Shown here: piece by piece, positions 1-5,143 of the stretch
Layout of the letters: each line of letters opens with the position of its first letter
How positions within the stretch are numbered: the first letter of the stretch is position 1
Source of the DNA: JBOHHM01 sp050725495
Lineage (GTDB): Bacteria; Pseudomonadota; Gammaproteobacteria; Burkholderiales; Burkholderiaceae_C
Assembly (NCBI GenBank): GCA_050725495.1
Contig: JBOHHM010000138.1
Span: 1 to 6,754, forward strand
Direction: 5' to 3'
Length of the DNA: 6,754 nt
Notes under the pieces: model-generated
The model's input: the letters and a program-made list of their open reading frames with translations, nothing else
Databases searched by the model: none
What the model was told of the DNA's origin: nothing
Translations under genes and position numbers: made by a program

Positions 1-1632
1 TCGGCGATCTACGGCATTGGCGAGCCCGAGAGCTACCACCGCATGGTGATGACGCTGCGCGCGGGCGACAAGATGGGTCAGCGTGATGTGATCGCCCAGC
101 TGATCCGCATGCAGTACCAGCGCAACGATCAGGACTTCAGCCGCGGCAAGTTCCGCGTGCGCGGCGACACCATCGATGTGTTCCCGGCCGAGCATTCCGA
201 ACTGGCGATCCGCATCGAGCTGTTCGACGACGAGGTGGAGTCGCTGCAGCTGCTCGACCCTCTGACGGGCCGCATCCGCCAGAAGATCCCGCGCTTCACG
301 GTCTATCCGTCGAGCCACTACGTCACGCCGCGCGACAAGGTGCTGGCCGCCGTGGAGACCATCAAGATCGAGCTGGACCAGCGCTTGAAGGAACTGGTCG
401 GCATGGGCAAGCTGGTCGAGGCCCAGCGGCTGGAGCAGCGCACCCGCTTCGACCTGGAAATGCTCAGCGAAATCGGCCACTGCAAGGGCATCGAGAACTA
501 CACCCGCCACCTCTCGGGTGCCGCCCCCGGCGAGCCGCCGAGTACCTTGACCGATTACCTGCCCAAAGACGCGCTGATGTTCCTGGATGAAAGCCATGTG
601 CTGATCGGCCAGCTCGGCGGCATGTACAACGGCGACCGGGCGCGCAAGACCACGCTGGTGGAATATGGCTTTCGCCTGCCCAGCGCGCTGGACAATCGGC
701 CGCTGAAGTTCGAGGAGTTCGAGCGCAGGATGCGCCAGGCCGTCTTTGTCTCGGCCACGCCGGCGACCTATGAGCAGGAGCATGCGGGCCAAGTGGTGGA
801 GCAGTTGGTGCGTCCCACTGGCCTGGTCGATCCGGAGGTCGAGGTGCGTCCGGCCACCCATCAGGTCGACGACGTGCTGCAGGAAATCCGCATCCGGGTC
901 GAGCGAAACGAGCGCGTGCTGATCACCACCCTGACCAAGCGCATGGCCGAGCAGCTGACCGACTACCTGAGCGACAACGGCGTCAAGGTGCGCTACCTGC
1001 ACAGCGACGTCGACACGGTGGAGCGCGTGGAAATCCTGCGCGACCTGCGCCTGGGCACCTTTGACGTGCTGGTCGGCATCAATTTGCTGCGCGAAGGCTT
1101 GGACATTCCCGAGGTGTCGCTGGTGGCGATCCTGGACGCCGACAAGGAGGGTTTTCTGCGCGCCGAGCGCTCGCTGATCCAGACCATAGGCCGGGCCGCG
1201 CGCAACCTGAACGGCCGCGCCATTTTGTACGCCGACAAGATGACCGACTCGATGCGCAGGGCCATCGGCGAGACCGAGCGCCGCCGCGCCAAGCAGCTTG
1301 CGCACAACCAGGCGCAGGGCATCACGCCGCGCAGCATCGTCAAGCAGGTGCGCGACCTGATCGACGGCGTCTACAGCGAAAAGGCCGGCAAGGAAGCCGA
1401 CAAGCTGGCACAGGATGCGCTGCAGAAAGCCCGGGTCGAGGACATGAGCGAGAAAGACATCGCGCGCGAAATCAAGCGGCTGGAAAAGCAGATGCTGGAC
1501 CACGCCCGCAACCTGGAGTTCGAGAAAGCCGCCCGCGTGCGTGACCAGTTGGCCCTGCTCAAAGAGCAAGCCTTCGGGGCGTCCGGCGCCGACCATGTGC
1601 TGATTCTTCCGATCAACGGCAAGCGATCCTGA
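1..1632 (+). CDS. uvrB: UvrABC excinuclease subunit B, 3' part (5' end off the window)
   Basis: UvrB is the helicase-like subunit of nucleotide excision repair: it takes damaged DNA from UvrA, verifies the lesion with ATP, and recruits UvrC for incision. The frame is open from base 1, giving 543 residues; against the roughly 670 residues of E. coli UvrB, about 140 N-terminal residues are missing, including the Walker A loop and the damage-probing beta-hairpin. Seen here are the start of the UvrA-interaction region (SAIYG), helicase motif II as DESH (586-597), the YGFRLPSALDNRPLKFEEFE block (664-723), motif V (VGINLLREGLD, about 1072-1104), motif VI QTIGRAAR (1180-1203), and the C-terminal UVR domain that binds UvrC (about 1450-1569). 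A tail of about 18 residues ending in INGKRS follows the UVR domain. No frameshift or missing motif is seen. The next gene starts 56 bases downstream with no clear terminator between, so read-through is possible. Confidence 0.97.
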   Translation, partial: SAIYGIGEPESYHRMVMTLRAGDKMGQRDVIAQLIRMQYQRNDQDFSRGKFRVRGDTIDVFPAEHSELAIRIELFDDEVESLQLLDPLTGRIRQKIPRFTVYPSSHYVTPRDKVLAAVETIKIELDQRLKELVGMGKLVEAQRLEQRTRFDLEMLSEIGHCKGIENYTRHLSGAAPGEPPSTLTDYLPKDALMFLDESHVLIGQLGGMYNGDRARKTTLVEYGFRLPSALDNRPLKFEEFERRMRQAVFVSATPATYEQEHAGQVVEQLVRPTGLVDPEVEVRPATHQVDDVLQEIRIRVERNERVLITTLTKRMAEQLTDYLSDNGVKVRYLHSDVDTVERVEILRDLRLGTFDVLVGINLLREGLDIPEVSLVAILDADKEGFLRAERSLIQTIGRAARNLNGRAILYADKMTDSMRRAIGETERRRAKQLAHNQAQGITPRSIVKQVRDLIDGVYSEKAGKEADKLAQDALQKARVEDMSEKDIAREIKRLEKQMLDHARNLEFEKAARVRDQLALLKEQAFGASGADHVLILPINGKRS

Positions 1633-1660
1633 AAGGGCAAAGCCGTGGGGGCACAGACAG

Positions 1661-1675
1661 GAAATCACGTGTTTC
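1661..1675. promoter_or_regulatory. Imperfect palindrome around CACGTG upstream of the response regulator
   Basis: In the 56-base gap after uvrB, the palindrome CACGTG (1666-1671) is flanked by GAAA on the left and TTTC on the right, with one extra T on the left side. The dyad sits 13 bases before the regulator start and just upstream of the GGGGA ribosome-binding stretch. It could be an operator or a chance palindrome. No convincing -35/-10 pair was found in this gap, so the regulator may be transcribed from further upstream. Confidence 0.2.
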
Positions 1676-1688
1676 GGGGATATACAAA

Positions 1689-2381
1689 ATGAGGGCAGAG
1701 GCCAACAATCCGCCACCCATGCAGACCTCGATTTACCTCATCGAAGACGACACCACCGTACGCGACTTTGTGCTGCGCAGCTTGCAGACCCGGCCTGACT
1801 GGAGCCTGGTCGGCTATTCGAATTCTTTCGCGCATGCGCAGGCAGTGGCCGCCGACGCTGCTGCCAACGTTTATCTGGTCGATCTCGGCCTGCCCGACGG
1901 GCGCGGCGAGGACTTGCTCAAATCCCTGTCCCGCAGCAACCCCGCTTCGGAACTGCTGGTGTTCACCGTCTTTGGCGACGAAAGCCGGCTGATCGAAGCT
2001 ATTGAGGCCGGCGCGACAGGCTATGTGCTCAAGGGCTGCAGCAGTGGAGAACTGGTCGCGGCCATCGAACAAATCCAGGAGGGTGGCGCCCCCATTTCCT
2101 CGTTGCTCGCACGTTTGCTGCTCAAACGCCTGCGCGCGGTGCAAGGCACGCCGTCGCCTGTGCCTGCACAATCCGTGCAGGACGGCGATGTTCTCCTGTC
2201 GGAGCGCGAGGGCGATGTGCTGAAACTGGTGGCGCAGGGATACGTGAACAAGGAAATCGCCCGCAAGCTCGACATTTCCGGCCATACCGTGGGCTCCCAC
2301 ATCAAGAATCTCTACCGCAAGCTGGCCGTACACACTCGCGTGCAGGTGGTTCGGGCGGCGCAGGAGCGGGGTCTGGTTTGA
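1689..2381 (+). CDS. NarL/FixJ-family response regulator (receiver plus LuxR-type HTH)
   Basis: A cytoplasmic DNA-binding response regulator of 230 residues, probably phosphorylated by the kinase encoded next. The receiver domain spans about residues 14-130. It has the acidic pocket E19-D20-D21 (LIEDD), phosphoacceptor D65 (LVDLGLPDG), switch threonine T93 (VFTVFGD) and conserved lysine K115 (YVLKG), so it should be phosphorylatable. A linker of about 35 residues leads to a LuxR-type helix-turn-helix at about 168-230 (LSEREGDVLKL, NKEIARKLDISGHTVGSHIK, LYRKLAVHTRVQVV). The start at 1689 is preferred because GGGGA (1676-1680) lies 8 bases before it. An in-frame ATG at 1719 (MQTSIYLIEDD) fits the usual receiver N-terminus but has only weak purine-rich sequence 17 bases upstream. 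The stop shares its last base with the kinase ATG, which implies translational coupling. Target genes cannot be read from the sequence. NarL-type pairs commonly regulate their own and dispersed promoters. Confidence 0.92.
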   Translation: MRAEANNPPPMQTSIYLIEDDTTVRDFVLRSLQTRPDWSLVGYSNSFAHAQAVAADAAANVYLVDLGLPDGRGEDLLKSLSRSNPASELLVFTVFGDESRLIEAIEAGATGYVLKGCSSGELVAAIEQIQEGGAPISSLLARLLLKRLRAVQGTPSPVPAQSVQDGDVLLSEREGDVLKLVAQGYVNKEIARKLDISGHTVGSHIKNLYRKLAVHTRVQVVRAAQERGLV

Positions 2382-4246
2382 TGGGGCGCCTGCTGGCCGC
2401 ACTGGGGCGCATCCAGGCTTGGGTGTGGGCCAGCGCCTTGCTCAGTCTGGTGCTGATGCTCTTGACCGCGGTGTCCTTGCCGCAGCCCGCCCCGGGCGCG
2501 GTATTCTTGTCCAAGGCGACGGTTGCCCTTGCAGTGGCCGTGCAGGATGCTCCCAAAAGTGTAGCGCTGCCGCATGTCTGGGATGACGAGCAGCCGCCTT
2601 GGCAGGGCGATGCCCGCTATGCGTTTGAATGGCCCCGTGAGATGAGTCCGTCCCAACCCCTGGCGCTCTTCCTGCCGCGCGTGGGGGCCCGATTCCGGGT
2701 CTGGCTCAACGACAGGCTGATTGAAGAAGTGTCATGGGACACGCCAGGCTATGTCGACACCAGCGTGGTGCCGCATCTGGTCGATTTACCGGCCGAGCTG
2801 ATCCGGCCCGCAGCCCAGGACAACCGCCTCGAGGTCGAGGTGCGCGGCCAACTGCTGCGCAAGAGCGGCATGTCGCCGATCAGCATCGGGCCACGCGAGG
2901 CCTTGCAAGCCCGCTACCAGCGGGTGTTCTGGTGGCAGGTTCACGCCACCTGGATGGTGGTGGCCTGCTCCGTTGTGCTGGCGCTGCTCAGCGGTCTGAT
3001 CTGGCTGCAAAGCCGTGAGCCGGTGTTCGCCTTCCTGTCCGCCGCCTCGGTGGCCTGGGCGCTGCGGCTGGCGCTGTCGCCGCTGGTCAATCCGCCCATG
3101 CCGTTCGAGCTGTGGTTTTACCTGCACAAGCTGTCCTACACGGTCTACTGCGGCTTCATCTACCTCTTTCTCTGGGACCTGTTTGATCACCCGCAGGGGC
3201 GTCTTCGCAGCCTGGGGACCGGCATTTTGTGGCTCGGACCGCTGTGGCTGGCGGTGACGACCCTGAGTGACAACTACAACCTCTACCGCGTCTGGACTGG
3301 CGTGCTGGCCGTGGTCGCGGTCACGGCGCTGGCGTTGATGTTTCGCCGCGCGCGTTGGGGGCTGGACGGCAAACAGCGCCTGCTGCTCGTCGCGGGCTTG
3401 GTGACGGTCATCACCGGGGTGCGCGATTTTGGCGTGGTCCAGCTCGGCTTGCCCGGCGACGCCGACCTGCGCTGGATGCCGGTGGGCAGCCTGGTATTTT
3501 TGTTGACCCTGGCTTCCGTGCTGGTGCAGCGTACCGCTGATTATGTGCAGCAGGTCAGCCAGCTCAACGAGGCGCTGGAGTTGCGGGTGAAGGAAAAGGA
3601 GAGCGAGCTGCATGCAGCCTTTGAGCGCCTGCGCGCGGCCGAGCGCCGCCAGGTGCTGGAGGACGAGCGCAGGCGGCTCACGCGCGACATGCATGACGGG
3701 CTGGGCAGCCAGTTGGTGCAGGCGCTCAATGTGGTTCGTGCCTCGGACAGGGCCGAACCCGCCGTGGTGTCGGCCATGCTCAACCACGCGCTGCAAGAGC
3801 TGCGCATGACGCTGGACTCGCTGGAACCGCTGGAGGGCGACCTGCCGGCAATTTTGGGCATGCTGCGCCGCCGCATTACCCCGGCGCTGGACGCCGCCGG
3901 CATCGAGCTGGACTGGCAGGTGAAGGAGGTGCCCGCCATTGCCGTCAAGGGCGAAGCCATGGAGTCGCGCGGCGTGATGCACCTGTTTCGCTGCCTGCAG
4001 GAGGTGTTTGCCAACATCATCAAGCATTCCCAGGCCAGCCGGGTCACGGTCCGGACCTGGGTGGACGGCGAACATGCGATGCTCGGGGTGACTGACAACG
4101 GCCGGGGGCTGGGCGAGGGTTTTCGCCAGGGCGGGCGCGGCCTGAGCCATATCCGCCTGCGTGCCGCAGAAATTGGTGCGCTGGTGCTGTTTGAAGACCT
4201 GCAGCCGGGCACCCGCGTCCAGTTCCGGTTTGCGACCCACCGGTGA
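2381..4246 (+). CDS. Membrane histidine kinase, 7TMR-DISM-like sensor with HisKA_3 and HATPase modules
   Basis: An inner-membrane sensor kinase of 621 residues. A first membrane helix (about 12-33) is followed by an outer domain (about 40-180) rich in beta-strand. Its FLPRVGARFRVWLNDRLIEE block resembles galactose-binding-like DISMED2 sensor folds. Seven further hydrophobic segments follow (about 187-208, 214-236, 243-266, 278-296, 302-321, 332-352 and 365-383), matching the 7TMR-DISM plan. A charged coiled coil (about 386-430) joins the catalytic part. The HisKA_3 box has phosphoacceptor H438 in RDMHDGLGSQL. The ATPase domain has the N box (N545 in EVFANIIKHS), G1 (D572 in TDNGRGLG) and a glycine-rich box GGRGL (584-588). 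The residue at H+5 is S443, where NarX and DesK have Gln. ATG 2381 is chosen because it overlaps the regulator stop (TGATG) and follows GGAGCGGGG (2363-2371). A TTG one codon earlier is also in frame. The ligand is unknown; carbohydrate or a related small molecule is a guess from the outer fold. Confidence 0.9.
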   Translation: MGRLLAALGRIQAWVWASALLSLVLMLLTAVSLPQPAPGAVFLSKATVALAVAVQDAPKSVALPHVWDDEQPPWQGDARYAFEWPREMSPSQPLALFLPRVGARFRVWLNDRLIEEVSWDTPGYVDTSVVPHLVDLPAELIRPAAQDNRLEVEVRGQLLRKSGMSPISIGPREALQARYQRVFWWQVHATWMVVACSVVLALLSGLIWLQSREPVFAFLSAASVAWALRLALSPLVNPPMPFELWFYLHKLSYTVYCGFIYLFLWDLFDHPQGRLRSLGTGILWLGPLWLAVTTLSDNYNLYRVWTGVLAVVAVTALALMFRRARWGLDGKQRLLLVAGLVTVITGVRDFGVVQLGLPGDADLRWMPVGSLVFLLTLASVLVQRTADYVQQVSQLNEALELRVKEKESELHAAFERLRAAERRQVLEDERRRLTRDMHDGLGSQLVQALNVVRASDRAEPAVVSAMLNHALQELRMTLDSLEPLEGDLPAILGMLRRRITPALDAAGIELDWQVKEVPAIAVKGEAMESRGVMHLFRCLQEVFANIIKHSQASRVTVRTWVDGEHAMLGVTDNGRGLGEGFRQGGRGLSHIRLRAAEIGALVLFEDLQPGTRVQFRFATHR

Positions 4247-4249
4247 GCG

Positions 4250-4301
4250 ATTGGTGACCGGTGACTAGTGAACAGCCAGCCAGTCACCCGTCACGGTCAA
4301 T
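4250..4301 (+). terminator. Long imperfect hairpin after the kinase gene, possible terminator
   Basis: Starting four bases after the kinase stop, GGTGACT (4260-4266) pairs with AGTCACC (4282-4288). After a C/C mismatch, TGAC (4255-4258) pairs with GTCA (4290-4293) and G4254 with C4294. After a three-base bulge, ATTG (4250-4253) pairs with CAAT (4298-4301). That is about 16 pairs with a 15-base loop. It separates the two-component genes from the iscR promoter and would suit a transcription end. There is no U-tract (AAACCTGCAAG follows), so it is not a standard intrinsic terminator and could instead protect mRNA 3' ends or be a dispersed repeat. Confidence 0.4.
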
Positions 4302-4337
4302 AAACCTGCAAGTTCATATAGTGACTAATTGGTATTC

Positions 4338-4362
4338 TTACCCGAGTTAATCACTTGGGTTT
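4338..4362. promoter_or_regulatory. IscR operator, type 1 (holo-IscR) box
   Basis: The arms ACCCGAGT (4340-4347) and ACTTGGGT (4353-4360) form an inverted repeat with 7 of 8 pairs around the 5-base centre TAATC. The 25-base site fits the known type 1 consensus (ATASYYGACT, RWWWY, AGTCRRSTAT) at most positions, including the CCCGA and TTGGG cores. Established knowledge: [2Fe-2S]-IscR binds type 1 sites and represses isc operons. The site lies 5 bases upstream of the -10 hexamer and covers the -35 position, where bound IscR would block RNA polymerase. Its place before iscR and iscS supports autorepression. Confidence 0.8.
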
Positions 4363-4373
4363 TGTGGTATACT
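4344..4373 (+). promoter_or_regulatory. Predicted isc operon promoter (extended -10)
   Basis: TATACT (4368-4373) preceded by TG at 4365-4366 makes a good extended -10. The expected start of transcription is around 4379-4381. The bases 16-18 upstream of the hexamer (around 4344-4351, GAGTTAAT) are a poor -35 match, which suits an extended -10 promoter and overlaps the IscR box. The promoter would give a leader of about 135 bases before iscR. It is predicted from sequence only. Confidence 0.7.
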
Positions 4374-4390
4374 TGAGGCAAACACTCAAG
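4372..4390. promoter_or_regulatory. Perfect dyad CTTGAG-N7-CTCAAG at the predicted transcription start
   Basis: CTTGAG (4372-4377) and CTCAAG (4385-4390) are perfect inverted copies separated by GCAAACA. The dyad overlaps the last two bases of the -10 hexamer and spans the expected start site, so a protein bound there would block initiation. It is not a type 1 IscR box and does not clearly fit the type 2 pattern. As RNA, only the right part would be transcribed, so a DNA-level role is more likely than a hairpin. Chance is possible for 6-base arms. Confidence 0.35.
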
Positions 4391-4413
4391 AACAACAACC
4401 CAACGATGACGGG

Positions 4414-4477
4414 CCCGCCTCATGAGAAGTGAGGGCGGGAAGGGTGGAGACGGTGCTCCGGGCTCAGCAAGCCGGGG
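4414..4477 (+). promoter_or_regulatory. Structured iscR leader with two GC-rich hairpins
   Basis: Within the predicted leader, CCCGCC-TCA (4414-4422) pairs with TGA-G-GGCGGG (4430-4439, one bulged G) around the loop TGAGAAG. Further on, CTCC-G-GGCT (4456-4464, one bulged G) pairs with AGCCGGGG (4470-4477, one G.U) around CAGCA. A purine-rich stretch lies between them. No U-tract follows either hairpin, so attenuation is not evident. The leader matches no riboswitch class that I recognise. It may affect mRNA stability or iscR translation. Confidence 0.4.
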
Positions 4478-4502
4478 CGATGTAACGGCACAAGCCAAGT
4501 TG

Positions 4503-4508
4503 AAGGAG
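4503..4508 (+). promoter_or_regulatory. Ribosome-binding site of iscR
   Basis: AAGGAG (4503-4508) lies 6 bases before ATG 4515 and decides that start over the in-frame ATG at 4422, which has no such site. CAAGC (4491-4495) can pair with GCTTG (4508-4512), which would put most of the site in a 12-base loop, so it would remain accessible. Confidence 0.85.
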
Positions 4509-4514
4509 CTTGCG

Positions 4515-5054
4515 ATGCGTCTCACAACCAAAGGCCGTTTTGCGGTCACAGCCATGATTGATCTGGCCTTGCGCCAGAACAGTGGTCCCGTGACGCTGGC
4601 TGCGATCAGCCAGCGTCAGCAGATTTCGCTGTCCTACCTCGAGCAGCTGTTCGGCAAGCTGCGCCGCCACGAGCTGGTGGAGTCCACCCGGGGCCCCGGC
4701 GGCGGTTACACGCTGGGCCGCAAGGCGGGCGAAATCACAGTGGCCGACATCATTGTCTCGGTGGACGAGCCCATCGATGCCACCCAGTGTGGCGGCAAGG
4801 AAAACTGCCAGGGGGACGATGCCGGCCGCTGCATGACGCACGAGCTCTGGGCCGCGCTGAACCAGCGCATGGTCGAGTTTCTGGACTCCGTCACGCTGCA
4901 AAAGCTGGTGGACGAGCAGCTCGCCAAGGGCGTTCAGATCGAGGACAAGCCGGTCGTCAAACGTGCAATTTCCAGCGCTCCGGTGGTCAAGCCAATCCGC
5001 GTGAATGCCCCGAACTCGGTGTTTGCGCTTGGCAACATGTTTGCCAAGTCCTGA
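4515..5054 (+). CDS. iscR: Fe-S cluster-sensing transcription regulator IscR
   Basis: IscR is the Rrf2-family regulator of Fe-S cluster assembly. With a [2Fe-2S] cluster it represses the isc operon at type 1 sites; the apo form still acts at type 2 sites. This protein has 179 residues. The N-terminal winged helix opens with MRLTTKGRFAVTAMIDLAL, and the recognition region ISLSYLEQLFGKLRR carries E43, the residue used in E. coli to discriminate against type 2 sites. The wing is RGPGGGY (59-65). The cluster ligands are C92, C98, C106 and H109, spaced CX5CX7CX2H, two residues longer between the second and third cysteines than in E. coli (C92, C98, C104, H107). The C-terminal tail (about 143-179) is basic and low in conservation. 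It is the first gene of the operon, behind a type 1 box that predicts autorepression, with iscS following after 89 bases. Confidence 0.96.
   Translation: MRLTTKGRFAVTAMIDLALRQNSGPVTLAAISQRQQISLSYLEQLFGKLRRHELVESTRGPGGGYTLGRKAGEITVADIIVSVDEPIDATQCGGKENCQGDDAGRCMTHELWAALNQRMVEFLDSVTLQKLVDEQLAKGVQIEDKPVVKRAISSAPVVKPIRVNAPNSVFALGNMFAKS
5028..5048 (+). repeat. Perfect stem-loop at the 3' end of iscR
   Basis: CTTGGCAA (5028-5035) and TTGCCAAG (5041-5048) form a perfect 8-base-pair stem with the 5-base loop CATGT, extendable by one G.U pair. It lies inside the last codons of iscR and ends 3 bases before the stop. A short U-rich run (CTTTTTA, 5064-5070) begins 15 bases after the stem, too far for a standard terminator. 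A role as a 3' stabiliser or processing site between iscR and iscS is possible. Confidence 0.5.
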
Positions 5055-5094
5055 GCGTTCAAACTTTTTAGCCACCCTTGATTGAGGCAGGTTC

Positions 5095-5119
5095 GGCCAA
5101 CAACGATACGTTTTTGGCC
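5095..5119 (+). repeat. Inverted repeat GGCCAA/TTGGCC in the iscR-iscS spacer
   Basis: GGCCAA (5095-5100) and TTGGCC (5114-5119) are perfect inverted copies with a 13-base loop, ending 24 bases before the iscS ATG. Together with the stem at the iscR 3' end it makes the 89-base spacer structured. Six-base arms with this loop are only moderately stable, so a role is inferred from position alone. Confidence 0.3.
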
Positions 5120-5143
5120 AGCCAGCAGTACACACAGCCAGCT

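Noticed and set aside
1665..2402. Open frame on the - strand (245 residues) opposite the response regulator
   Set aside because: It is antisense to a complete NarL-type regulator with all key residues and shows no family resemblance of its own.
2786..4240. Long open frame on the - strand (484 residues) opposite the kinase
   Set aside because: It lies wholly antisense to a gene with clear domains. Its product is rich in His, Gln, Arg and Ala without domain structure, which is the usual shadow of high-GC codon bias.
4406..4432. Eight-codon upstream open frame (MTGPPHEK) in the iscR leader
   Set aside because: It has no ribosome-binding site, no cysteine or other telling codons, and such a short frame is expected by chance.
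4422..4514. N-terminal extension of IscR from an in-frame ATG at 4422
   Set aside because: That ATG has no ribosome-binding site and would add 31 Gly/Ala-rich residues absent from IscR proteins. ATG 4515 has AAGGAG at good spacing and gives the standard MRLTTKGR start.
5057..5070. CTTTTTA run after iscR as part of an intrinsic terminator
   Set aside because: The run begins 15 bases after the stem at 5028-5048 and is short. iscS follows in the usual operon order, so a full stop of transcription here is unlikely.
5078..5143. TTG start for iscS giving 22 extra residues
   Set aside because: No ribosome-binding site precedes it, and the added residues have no counterpart in IscS; starts at 5144 or 5150 fit the family length.
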